A DNA stretch of 64,000 nt from CAZAYP01 sp964489425 [NCBI: uncultured Verrucomicrobiota bacterium] (GTDB lineage Bacteria; Verrucomicrobiota; Kiritimatiellia; RZYC01), in NCBI GenBank assembly GCA_964489425.1, contig CAZAYP010000009.1, positions 38,349 to 102,348 on the forward strand, read 5' to 3'. The position numbers and the translations under genes were made by a program. Positions within the stretch are counted from its first letter, which is position 1, and the number at the start of each line of letters is the position of its first letter. Positions 44,903-53,153 of this stretch are shown here, piece by piece. A model generated the notes under the pieces. The model had not been told where the DNA came from. It ran no database searches and saw only the letters and a list, made by a program, of their open reading frames with translations.

Positions 44903-46411
44903 ATGGCGAGAAAAAAAGAAGACACCGAAGCCAGCGAAGAAACAAAGCAAAAAATCGAGATGGCCCATGGTGAACGCCCGACCATGGACGTTGGTATTTT
45001 TATCCAGCTGCTTGCCGGCGCCGTGGGGACCATTGCCACGTCTTACGCCGTCCGTGTTTTCAAGGGCAAACAGGCGGCCCTGGACTATATTTATCAACTG
45101 GTCAACAACCGCGGTCCGCTGCAGTTCATGGAACTGTTCCTGTTTTTCATGTGCGTGGCGTTTCTAATTGCCAAAAGCATCAAGGTCCGCAGGCAAGCGC
45201 GGGTTATTACCCTGAAGCCGATCAACGAATCGGTTGAACTGAACGATGACGAGATGGTCCAGGACCTGCGCACCCAGATCGAGGACCGCCCGGATTACAG
45301 CCGAAGCATTGTGCTGCACCGTATCAACCGCATGCTGACCCTGTGGCTGGGATCAAAAGATATCGGGCGCGTGTCGGGTTACGCCAGCTCGGAGTCGTCC
45401 CGTGATTCAGCCTATTCAGACTCCACCTATTCGCTGCTGCGGGTGAACACGTGGGCCATCCCAATCATGGGATTTATCGGCACGGTGCAAGGCTTGGGGT
45501 TCGCGGTATCCAGCTTCTCGACGTTCTTGCAGGGGGAAGCTGAACTGTCGCAAATCAAGGGCGCCATTGGTAACGTCACCGCGGGCTTGGGCACGGCGTT
45601 CGACACCACGTTCCTGGCCCTGATTCTCGTCAGCGTCATCATGTTCCCGCTGTCCGGCATCCAGCGCCGCGAGGAAAACTTCTTCGTGGAACTGGACAAT
45701 TACCTGGAAGACAGCTTGATGTCACGGTTCCCGGCGGCCGAGTCCCAGCCGATTGTCATCCAGAACCTGGAAGACGCCATCGAGGCCGGGTTCCGCCGCT
45801 ACATTCCCGACCCGGACCGCTACGACGAGGTGTTCACCCGGTCCATTGAAAAAGCTGCGGGCACGGTGGAGCAGAAGTTCACCAGCCTGTCCGTGAACTA
45901 CCAGGGGGCCTTGAACGACCTGGCGGAAATGCTCTCGGCCAGCGCGTCCAAGGTGGGCGATGGGCTGCAAGGCGCGCTGCAAGCCATCGTGGACACGCTC
46001 AAGAAGCAGGAAGACGATATCGTCAACACGCGGCGATCCATTGCCAACGAGGAACTGGACCGCGTCAAGACGCTGATCGAGGAAGCGTATGGCGCGACGC
46101 GCCAGCTTTCGCAGCAGTATTTCCAGTCCATGGAAGGCTTGCAGAAATCCACGGCCGACAGCGCGCGGAATGCGCAAATCACGGCCGAGGCCCTGGCCGG
46201 TCGCCTGGCGGACATCGGACGCCTTGCAGAGCAGATTCAAGGCTTGGTAACGGCCGAGCAGACCATCAGCCAAAGCTTGGACAAGGTGGCCCGCGCCGAG
46301 GAGTTCCGCAGCACCATGGCGCAACTGAGCAAGCACTTGGAAACCACGGACGCCTTTTGCGCGCGACTGAGCAAGCCACGGGTCATCATGTTCCGGGAAG
46401 GGCCGGCCTGA
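44903..46411 (+). CDS. MotA/TolQ/ExbB-like proton channel with coiled-coil tail
   Basis: 502 residues. Four hydrophobic segments: about 30-50, 74-93, 182-202 and 228-253. Segments 3-4 carry the family core, PIMGFIGTVQGLGFAV and AGLGTAFDTTFLALILVSV. From residue 285 on, the protein is a long charged, probably coiled-coil tail (about 215 residues) reaching into the cytoplasm, far beyond classical ExbB or TolQ length. Such subunits surround ExbD/MotB-type partners and use the proton gradient to drive motion or force. It opens a plus-strand run of five genes with gaps of 60, 6, -8 and -4 nt. The tail recalls ZorA of Zorya defence in layout but not in partners. Confidence 0.9.
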   Translation: MARKKEDTEASEETKQKIEMAHGERPTMDVGIFIQLLAGAVGTIATSYAVRVFKGKQAALDYIYQLVNNRGPLQFMELFLFFMCVAFLIAKSIKVRRQARVITLKPINESVELNDDEMVQDLRTQIEDRPDYSRSIVLHRINRMLTLWLGSKDIGRVSGYASSESSRDSAYSDSTYSLLRVNTWAIPIMGFIGTVQGLGFAVSSFSTFLQGEAELSQIKGAIGNVTAGLGTAFDTTFLALILVSVIMFPLSGIQRREENFFVELDNYLEDSLMSRFPAAESQPIVIQNLEDAIEAGFRRYIPDPDRYDEVFTRSIEKAAGTVEQKFTSLSVNYQGALNDLAEMLSASASKVGDGLQGALQAIVDTLKKQEDDIVNTRRSIANEELDRVKTLIEEAYGATRQLSQQYFQSMEGLQKSTADSARNAQITAEALAGRLADIGRLAEQIQGLVTAEQTISQSLDKVARAEEFRSTMAQLSKHLETTDAFCARLSKPRVIMFREGPA

Positions 46412-46471
46412 TCCGGGCGCGGCGGGCCTGCCGCGCACCGGCAGGCCGCCACGGCAGGCCACGGAACCAGC

Positions 46472-48565
46472 ATGAGTTTCAGGCAGACAAAACTCAACGC
46501 CTTGATGGTTGCCGGGTTCGTCTTGAGCTTGGGCGCGACCGGCTTGCCGGCCGCGAACCTGCCCACCTACGCCAAGAATGTCGTGGTCAGCGGGCTCAAT
46601 GAGCCGGCGGGCGTGGCCGTGCACCCGGTCGCCGGCACCCTCTTTGTCGCCGAGCAGGGCGCCGGCCGCATCGTGGCGATCCGCGACGGCAAGCCCACCC
46701 CGGTGATCAGTTCCGGCTGGACCCTGGTGGCCCCGCCGCCGGGTTGGCTGGCCCGCGCCGACAAACCGATCGAGCAGTGGGCCGCCACCACGCTGGACAA
46801 GCCCGGGGCCATGGCCGTGGATACCAACGGCCATATCTTCGTGTGCGAGTTCAAGCCCCACGGCCGGATCTTGGAATTCATCCCGGATGCCGCCGGCCAG
46901 TACACCACGGCCAGGCTGATCACCATCGGGTGGATCGACCGGCCCTACACGTGGCAGGATATCGAGGTGACCGCGGACGGGCGCATCTTCGTGAGCGAAT
47001 CCGTGCGCGAGGCCCGCGGGCTCAAGTTCGGGTCGGTCCTGATGCGCGCCGCGGATGGCGAGTGGTGGGTCGCGGATTACGGCCCGTTCATGGATTTTTC
47101 GGGGATCGCGCTGTCGCGCAAGGATGATATCCTGGTCGTGGCCGAACGCAAGCAGGGCGGACTCATCTGGTGGGATATCTTCCGGCACTTGCCGATCGGC
47201 GAAAGCGCGCAGAGCGTGGACAAGCCGGAAATCTCGGCCCTGGCGCTCACGGCCAACGGGGCGTTTGCCATGGCGCACAACCTGCTGGACGATGCCGGCG
47301 GCACGGTCCTGTCCGGGGAAGTGATCCTGTCGGATCCTCTTACCGGCGAGACCGGATCCATCGCGCAAGGGTTCAAACAAATCGGCGGCGTGGCCTTGAA
47401 CCCCCAGACCGGAACCCTGCTCGTTACTGACCAGGGCGCCGGCCAACTGGTGGAACTCGCGGCCCAGGGCGCGGAAGACAAGCGCGGCTACCTGCTGCAG
47501 CGCTCACTGGCCGGTTACGAGTTTGGCGAAGGCTTTACCCCGCGCGTGGCGCCCACGTTCATGAAAAACTTCTTCTCCAAGGTGGGCCTGGCCGCAGAGG
47601 AGGAAAAAAAAGGCGTGGATGGCGAAGTCGAAGAACAGTCCGGCATGGCCTTCTCGCTGCGCGAGTTCGCCTACAAGATTCCGCTGATCGCCGGGAAAAT
47701 CGAGGCCAAGAGCCTGGCCGACAGCCCGGCCATCAAAGATCCCATCAAGAGCATCGAGTTCGTGCTCCTGTACCCGGGCCGCACCATGATCAGCGGCTGC
47801 GAGGAGGGCGCCCCCAGCGTCAGCTTCTTTGTCTGCCGGCGCGCCAGCGGCGCCGTGCAGTCCACCACCAACTTCCTCCAAAACGCAGTCATCATGCGCC
47901 GGTCGTCGGCCGGAACCTGGCAGCGCGAGTGCGCCAAGTCGTCGGTGGCCATCCCGATCGCCACGGTCAACATGCAGAAAAACGAAAACGGCATGCTGCT
48001 CAACCTCGTGTTCCTGGGCCTGGGCGTGTACGACGACTATTACCTCAACCTCGACGTGGGCAAGGAAAACCGCGGCGAAATCATCGTGGCCAATTCCGCC
48101 AGCATGGACCAAACCGACATCCTGACGGCCAACCAGGACGCAGCCGGAGGCATCCGCGAGCGCTACGAGGCGGTCATGGAAGACCTTCAGCAAACCGGGT
48201 CCGGCGAGGCCGGGGACCGCAACATCCTCGTGGCGGGTTTCGACCCGGTCCAGGAAAGCGCGGGCATCGGCTGGTTGAGCATCGGCCGCGGCTTGATCAC
48301 GGCGGCCTTGAGCACCACGCTGGACGATTACTACGTGTTCTCCGGGATGGGCGAAGATGTGAAGAGCGTCATGTACGAAAAAAATCTTGAGTGGCAAATA
48401 ACGTTGCAGGAACAAGAGGCGCAACGCGCTACGAATCTCCCCCCGGAAACCGCGGAAACCACCAACTCGGTTGCGCCAGGGGCTGGGAACGTCCCGGCCA
48501 CCAACGCGCCGCCGGCCGAGCCCGCGGCAGCAGCCGCACCCGCCGCCCCACAGGCAGGGGGATGA
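46472..48565 (+). CDS. Exported propeller-like protein of the channel operon
   Basis: 697 residues. Signal peptide (LNALMVAGFVLSLGATGLPA). Residues about 35-350 read as NHL/SMP-30-type blades: LNEPAGVAVHPVAGTLFVAE, KPGAMAVDTNGHIFVCEF, DIEVTADGRIFVSES, FSGIALSRKDDILVVAE, GGVALNPQTGTLLVTDQGAGQLVEL. The second half (about 380-660) is an unrecognised alpha/beta domain, and the last 45 residues are Pro/Ala/Thr-rich and disordered. It sits between a channel gene and two ExbD-like genes, so it probably acts in the periplasm as the load or sensor driven by the motor. No similar described operon comes to mind. Confidence 0.8.
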   Translation: MSFRQTKLNALMVAGFVLSLGATGLPAANLPTYAKNVVVSGLNEPAGVAVHPVAGTLFVAEQGAGRIVAIRDGKPTPVISSGWTLVAPPPGWLARADKPIEQWAATTLDKPGAMAVDTNGHIFVCEFKPHGRILEFIPDAAGQYTTARLITIGWIDRPYTWQDIEVTADGRIFVSESVREARGLKFGSVLMRAADGEWWVADYGPFMDFSGIALSRKDDILVVAERKQGGLIWWDIFRHLPIGESAQSVDKPEISALALTANGAFAMAHNLLDDAGGTVLSGEVILSDPLTGETGSIAQGFKQIGGVALNPQTGTLLVTDQGAGQLVELAAQGAEDKRGYLLQRSLAGYEFGEGFTPRVAPTFMKNFFSKVGLAAEEEKKGVDGEVEEQSGMAFSLREFAYKIPLIAGKIEAKSLADSPAIKDPIKSIEFVLLYPGRTMISGCEEGAPSVSFFVCRRASGAVQSTTNFLQNAVIMRRSSAGTWQRECAKSSVAIPIATVNMQKNENGMLLNLVFLGLGVYDDYYLNLDVGKENRGEIIVANSASMDQTDILTANQDAAGGIRERYEAVMEDLQQTGSGEAGDRNILVAGFDPVQESAGIGWLSIGRGLITAALSTTLDDYYVFSGMGEDVKSVMYEKNLEWQITLQEQEAQRATNLPPETAETTNSVAPGAGNVPATNAPPAEPAAAAAPAAPQAGG

Positions 48566-48571
48566 TGTTCC

Positions 48572-49216
48572 ATGGGTAAAGGCGCGGACCTCGATTTGTC
48601 CTCCTTCATCTGCATCGTGCTGATGATCTGCGGATCCCTGCTGATCGTCATGGTGGCCAACGTGGTGATCATCATGAGCAATCCCGAGAACCTGCAGATA
48701 TCCTCGGCCGTGGTCAACGCCTACAAAACTACGAATCCCGATGGAACCTCCGTGCAGTTCGGCACGCCGTTCTTCGGCAACAAGCAGAAGGAACCGATGT
48801 ATGTTGAAATCAACAAGGATCGCCTGATCATCTATCCGGATAAAACCATTGTCCGCATGCAAGATCTCGAAAAGGGCAGCAACCCCTTCGAGAAACTGCT
48901 TCTTTTTCTTGAGAAACCCGACGTCAGCGCATCCACGTACGTCATCCTGGCGTTGCGCCCCGGATCGGCCCGGGCCGCCCGCCGCGTGCAGCAAATGATC
49001 AGCGCGCGCGGCATCGACGTGGGCGTGGAATTGTTCGATGCCACCGAGGCGCTCGACGTCCGCAGCGGCAGCCGCCAGGGCGAAGTGGCCAAAGCCGCCA
49101 GCGATGCCGCCGCGGCCCTGGACGCCACCAACACCGCCACGGAGGTGACCGCGCCCGCCGGCAGCGACACCAATCCGGTTCCACCCGCGGCTGAGGAGGC
49201 TGCCAGCGATGGGTAA
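48572..49216 (+). CDS. ExbD-like protein lacking the membrane aspartate
   Basis: 214 residues. One N-terminal membrane helix (LSSFICIVLMICGSLLIVMVA, about 9-30), then a periplasmic domain with the ExbD/TolR-like fold pattern (VEINKDRLIIYP..TYVILALRPGSARAARRVQQMISARGIDVG) and an Ala/Pro-rich end. Aligning its start (MGK..DLDLSSFICIVL) with the next protein (MGK..VNLDSFIDIL) places Cys14 where ExbD-family proteins have the proton-carrying Asp. It is probably the inactive half of a heterodimer. It overlaps the next gene by 8 nt. Confidence 0.85.
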   Translation: MGKGADLDLSSFICIVLMICGSLLIVMVANVVIIMSNPENLQISSAVVNAYKTTNPDGTSVQFGTPFFGNKQKEPMYVEINKDRLIIYPDKTIVRMQDLEKGSNPFEKLLLFLEKPDVSASTYVILALRPGSARAARRVQQMISARGIDVGVELFDATEALDVRSGSRQGEVAKAASDAAAALDATNTATEVTAPAGSDTNPVPPAAEEAASDG

Positions 49217-49856
49217 AAAAGCGTCAACCGCGGCCGTCAACCTCGACTCGTTCATCGACATCCTGACCTGCCTGATCGGCATCCTGTTCCTGATCATCAT
49301 CCTGACCAGTATCGACGCCTCCCAGGTAAAGATCCTGGTGCCTACGCCCATGGCCCACGAGACCGACAAGAAAAGCGTGTTTGTCGAGTGCCGCAACAAC
49401 CAGGTGTTCCCGCTCGATCTCGGCGCGATCAACCAGCAGGTGCAAAAAGAACTGGACCGGATTGACCAGGAAACCCAGGGCAAACCCGACGAGATGATCC
49501 GCCAGCTCAAGGCCATGCACCTTGAAACCGAATATTACGACATCGACCTGTCCTACGTCCTCATGAACCAATTGGCCGTCAAACCCAAGCCCGATGTGCC
49601 GGGCCTTGATCTTTCCAAGCTGAACTTCGCCTCCACCAACCTGTACCGGGACGCCGGCTGGCTGGGCGAACTGCTGAACACCATCAAGCCCAGCGAAGAA
49701 ATGGTCACCTTCCTGGTCCGCGATGACAGCTTCGACGCCTTCAAACGCGCCCGCGCCCTCGCCTGGAACAAGCGCGTCGAGGCCGCTTACCAACTGCTGG
49801 ACCTGGCCGACCCGCTCAAGTTCGGCCTGGGCGGGACGCGGGTCCTGGCCCAGTGA
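49209..49856 (+). CDS. ExbD/TolR-like protein with membrane aspartate
   Basis: 215 residues. MGKKASTAAVNLDSFIDILTC opens a single membrane helix whose Asp17 corresponds to the essential Asp of ExbD/TolR/MotB. GAGGAGG about 9 nt upstream of ATG 49209 gives a strong ribosome site inside the preceding gene. The periplasmic part (VEC..NNQVFPLDLGAINQQV, TFLVRDDSFDAFKRARALAWNKRVEAAYQLL) is a plausible ExbD-like domain. Together with the 44903 channel protein it should form the proton path. It overlaps the next gene's GTG start by 4 nt. Confidence 0.88.
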   Translation: MGKKASTAAVNLDSFIDILTCLIGILFLIIILTSIDASQVKILVPTPMAHETDKKSVFVECRNNQVFPLDLGAINQQVQKELDRIDQETQGKPDEMIRQLKAMHLETEYYDIDLSYVLMNQLAVKPKPDVPGLDLSKLNFASTNLYRDAGWLGELLNTIKPSEEMVTFLVRDDSFDAFKRARALAWNKRVEAAYQLLDLADPLKFGLGGTRVLAQ

Positions 49857-50254
49857 CCGAGCCGGCCTGCCGCCGGTGCGGCGCCTGCTGCCGCTGGGAA
49901 GGATTTGTGCACCTCGCCCCGCAGGACATTGCCGACCTCGCGCAGATTTTGGGAACTCACGAATCGGAGTTTATCGCCGCCTACACCGAACTGGCGCCCA
50001 ACCGCGGACAACTGTGCCTGCGCCAGTTCCCGGACGGCGCCTGCGTGTTCCTGCGCGACAACCAATGTGCGGTGTATCCTGCCCGGCCAGCCCAATGCCG
50101 CGACTTCCCCCGGCATTGGGGCCGGGATCTCATACCATTTCCGCATGAGAACAAGCATACGAGCTCCCCTCCGTTGCAAGGAGGGGTGGCCGCAGGCCGG
50201 GGTGGTTGTGGATGGTCCGCACCCCGATCTCACGGTGAGGAGAACCCGGATTAA
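49853..50254 (+). CDS. YkgJ-like cysteine-cluster protein, C-terminus replaced by an inserted element
   Basis: 134 residues from GTG 49853, overlapping the previous stop by 4 nt. CRRCGACCRWEGF, then CLRQFPDGACVFLRDNQCAVYPARPAQCRDFP, match the YkgJ/UPF0153 pattern (CxxCGxCC ... C ... C ... P..C), thought to bind zinc or an Fe-S cluster. After HWGRD (position 50131) the reading frame enters the 203-bp mobile element, whose sequence encodes the last 40 or so residues (beginning IPFPHENKHTS). The native C-terminus was therefore cut or replaced. The cysteine core is intact, so partial function is possible. Last gene of the channel operon; link to it is positional. Confidence 0.8.
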   Translation: MTEPACRRCGACCRWEGFVHLAPQDIADLAQILGTHESEFIAAYTELAPNRGQLCLRQFPDGACVFLRDNQCAVYPARPAQCRDFPRHWGRDLIPFPHENKHTSSPPLQGGVAAGRGGCGWSAPRSHGEENPD

Positions 50255-50334
50255 CCGCCCCACCCTTCGGGTCCCCCCCGCCTTGAAAAGGTGGGGAGCC
50301 CAGATAAATACCGATCCTCATGCAAAAGTGGTAT
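50132..50334. mobile_element. 203-bp MITE-like element, copy 2
   Basis: It starts ATACCATTTCCGCATGAG and ends CTCATGCAAAAGTGGTAT. Length equals copy 1 exactly, and the body is collinear with it. The outermost 18 bp of the two ends are exchanged relative to copy 1, while the adjoining inner sequence is not. It lies inside the 3' part of the YkgJ-like gene. No clear target-site duplication is visible. Confidence 0.88.
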
Positions 50335-50374
50335 CACCTTCCCAAGCCGCTCCCCCGCCGCCCCGCCCTGACCT

Positions 50375-50553
50375 TAGAAAGAGCAGATCAACTACGAAAC
50401 ACGCGAATCACGCGAATGCATCCCTTTGAATCTCTGCTAAAGATGTTTGGCAATGGATCGAATTCTTCCTTCGCCCAACAGGTGAACGAAGTTATTCTCA
50501 ACGAGTTTCGCGTTATTCGCGTGTTTCGTAGTGAATTCAAATGCTGAATTTAG
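50375..50553. repeat. Dispersed gene-end repeat, copy 3 of 3
   Basis: Same family as 8179-8390 in the same orientation: TTAGAAAGAGCAGAT, inverted ends AACTACGAAACACGCGAA and TTCGCGTGTTTCGTAGTG, then AATTCAAATGCTGAATTTAGG. An internal stretch of about 30 nt present in copies 1 and 2 is missing. It ends 29 nt from the 3' end of the convergent hybrid kinase gene. Together with the 203-bp element it fills 50255-50582, where no gene is seen. Confidence 0.85.
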
Positions 50554-50582
50554 GCTGACACCTCCCCTGCTCCGCCCACCCG

Positions 50583-52979
50583 TCATGCAGCGCCGGCCGC
50601 ACGGCACTGTGATAGCACGCGTTCCAGGGCGTTCCGGTTGACCGGCTTGGAGAGGTAGCCATCCATGCCGGCTTCAGCGCAAGCCACTTCGTCGGAGACC
50701 AGGGCATGGGCGGTCAAAGCCACGATGGGCACGCGCCGCGCGCCGGCCGCCTGATCGGCCACGCGGATCTTGCGCGTCACGTCCAGGCCGTCAAGGTCCG
50801 GCAGTTGCAGGTCCATCAGGACCAAGTCCCAGCTCCCGGCGTGATAGGCGGCCAGCGCCGCGCTCCCTGTAACGGCCAGGGTGGCCGCGTGACCGTCTTT
50901 TTTAAGCAACGCCATGATCAGGTCCTGGCTGTCCGGATCGTCTTCCACCACCAGGATCCGCAAGGGCCCGGAGGCCTGGGCCGGCGCCAGCACAGGTGCC
51001 GGCGGCGCGATCCCGGCGGGATCGGCCGCCGGCGCCTTGAAATCCAACGTGACATGGAACACGCTGCCCACGCCCGGCCGGCTCTCCACCCAGATCCTGC
51101 CGCCCATGCGTTCTACCAGCCGATGACAAATGGTTAATCCCAAGCCCACGCCGCCATATTTTCGCGTGGCCGATGTATCCACCTGCGCAAACGGCTCAAA
51201 TATCCGCTTGAGATGCTCATGGGCGATGCCGATGCCCGTGTCGCGGCAAGCCACCTGCAGGCAGACCCGGCCCGCCGGCAGCGCGTCACAAGTCACGTCC
51301 AGGTCCACCCGGCCCGTGGCGGTGAACTTGACCGCGTTGGCCGCCAGGTTCATCAGGATCTGCTTCAGGTGGCGGTAGTCGCCGACCAGTTCCGCCGGGA
51401 TCCCGGGCGCCACCCGGCAGGCGAACGTCAGCCGCCGCGCCTGCGCCTCAGCCTGGATCGGCGCCAAGGCTTCGTCCAAGATTTCTTGAAAATTGAATTG
51501 GTCTTCCCGACATTCCATCCGGTCAGCTTCGATTCGTGTCAGGTCGAGAATGTTGCTGAAAACGCCCATCAGGTCGTTGCCGCGCCGGCGCACGATCTCC
51601 AGGTATTCGCGTTGCTCGGCGTCCAACGGCCCTTCCATCACCAGATCGGTAAACCCCAGGATGGCGTTCATGGGGGTGCGGATTTCATGGCTCATGTTGG
51701 CGAGGAACTCGTCCTTGGCGCGGCCGGCGGCCTGGACCGCATCCCGGGCCTGGCGCAGCGCCGCCTCAGCCTGCTTCTGCTCGGTGATGTCCCAGGCCAC
51801 GCCCACCACCTTGGCCGGGAACCCGTCCGGGCCAAGATGCACGGTAGCCCGGCCGCAGATGGCGCGGATCGCTCCGCCGGGCAGGCGCAGCTGGAACTCG
51901 ATGTTCCCAGGTTTCCGGGTGCGCAGGATTTCCTGCATCACGTCCATGACCCGCTGGCGTTCTTCCGGTACCACGGCGGCCATCGCCGCCTCAAAGCTGG
52001 CCGGCGGCCCGCCCGGCGGCAAGCCCATCAGCATCTCGAGCTCGCGGGACCGGGTCCACTCGTTCTTGCGGAGGTCCCACTCCCAGCTGCCCATCCGCGC
52101 CAGTTCCTGGGCTGCCGCCAGGCGCGCTTCGTTCTGCCGGATATGATCCAGCAGGCGCAGGCGATCCGTGATATCCACGCCCGAGGCGATGACGTTCGCC
52201 GGCTGCCCGGTGTGATCGCGCATGGGACAGAGCATGAAATCGATGGGCATCAACTGCCCCCCGGCCATGCGCGCCGGCACGTCGTAACGCACCGCCTGCT
52301 CCTGCCGGGCGCGGCCAAACGACGCCTTGAGCCGCGCGCGGACGCCGGGGTCGTGGGTCCACCAGTAACAGTCCCAGAACAGTCGGCCGAGCACGTCCTG
52401 GGCATCGATGCCCGCGGCCACCAGCGGCGGCTGGTTGATCTCCAGCACCCGGCCGTCCAGGTCGAGCACCGCAACGAACACAAACAGGCTGTTCAGCACC
52501 TGGCGCACCCGCTGCTCGCTGGCGCGGAGCTGGGCCTCGATGCGCAGGTGCGCGCTGATGTCCCGGAAAATACCGCACACCACCTGGCGGCCGGCCGCGT
52601 CCCGGTACGTGCTGCTGCTGATTTCAACCGGGATGTGCCGGCCCGTGCGGTCCTGCACCTCGGTTGTGATTATTTGCCCCGTATTTTCCGCAACCTGCTT
52701 GAAGTGGGCGCGCGCTTGCTCGGCATGTTCCGGGGGATGCAGCTGCGTATGATGCATGGCGCGCAGCTCGGTCAAATCCCGGCCAGTCAGCGTTTCCGCC
52801 TGTGGATTGGCATCGAGGATCATCCCGCTTTCAGCGTCCGCCACAAGGATGGCGTCACGGGCAGCCGCAAACAAGGCGCGGTAGGGGGTGCTGTCCCCCG
52901 GGTCGGGGGGTGTCAGATCTTTTCCAGCCCCGGCCTTGGCCTGGGCTGGCTTGCGCAGCTTTTTTCCTGTGCCATCCAT
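50583..52979 (-). CDS. Hybrid histidine kinase with PAS domains and receiver
   Basis: 798 residues, with no signal peptide or membrane segment, so cytoplasmic. Three PAS-type domains (about 33-145, 155-275, 290-402) with PAC-type ends (GIFRDIS, SGVDITDR, GVAWDITEQ) are followed by HisKA with NMSHEIRTPMNAILGF (phospho-acceptor His431), an ATPase domain (N-box MNLAANAVKF, G1 CRDTGIGIA, G2 YGGVGLGLTICHRL) and a C-terminal receiver (about 674-795, phospho-acceptor Asp723 in LVLMDLQLPDLDG, Lys in LSKPVN). The upstream co-oriented Cache-like gene may supply an external signal, though no membrane link is visible. The downstream partner is unknown. Confidence 0.95.
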   Translation of the reverse strand: MDGTGKKLRKPAQAKAGAGKDLTPPDPGDSTPYRALFAAARDAILVADAESGMILDANPQAETLTGRDLTELRAMHHTQLHPPEHAEQARAHFKQVAENTGQIITTEVQDRTGRHIPVEISSSTYRDAAGRQVVCGIFRDISAHLRIEAQLRASEQRVRQVLNSLFVFVAVLDLDGRVLEINQPPLVAAGIDAQDVLGRLFWDCYWWTHDPGVRARLKASFGRARQEQAVRYDVPARMAGGQLMPIDFMLCPMRDHTGQPANVIASGVDITDRLRLLDHIRQNEARLAAAQELARMGSWEWDLRKNEWTRSRELEMLMGLPPGGPPASFEAAMAAVVPEERQRVMDVMQEILRTRKPGNIEFQLRLPGGAIRAICGRATVHLGPDGFPAKVVGVAWDITEQKQAEAALRQARDAVQAAGRAKDEFLANMSHEIRTPMNAILGFTDLVMEGPLDAEQREYLEIVRRRGNDLMGVFSNILDLTRIEADRMECREDQFNFQEILDEALAPIQAEAQARRLTFACRVAPGIPAELVGDYRHLKQILMNLAANAVKFTATGRVDLDVTCDALPAGRVCLQVACRDTGIGIAHEHLKRIFEPFAQVDTSATRKYGGVGLGLTICHRLVERMGGRIWVESRPGVGSVFHVTLDFKAPAADPAGIAPPAPVLAPAQASGPLRILVVEDDPDSQDLIMALLKKDGHAATLAVTGSAALAAYHAGSWDLVLMDLQLPDLDGLDVTRKIRVADQAAGARRVPIVALTAHALVSDEVACAEAGMDGYLSKPVNRNALERVLSQCRAAGAA

Positions 52980-53153
52980 ACGTTCCAGCTCCCAACCGCG
53001 GGCGGCGCCCGGCGCAGCCCGCGGTAAATTTCGTGCTAAAAAGCCTTACGCGGGACGCATTTTCAAGAACAATTGCGTAGCGTATTTGAAGCATGCGTGG
53101 ACGCCGCGCCCAGCGCGGGCCAAACGTGATTTGGGGCGGCTTGGACCGCCGCG

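Noticed and set aside
44903-49856. Zorya defence system (ZorA/ZorB)
   Set aside because: The channel has a coiled tail like ZorA, but no OmpA-domain ZorB, helicase or nuclease gene follows; the partners are ExbD-like and an exported propeller protein.
50320-50547. Open frame of 75 codons after the mobile element
   Set aside because: It is composed of the element's end and the dispersed repeat and has no independent coding character.
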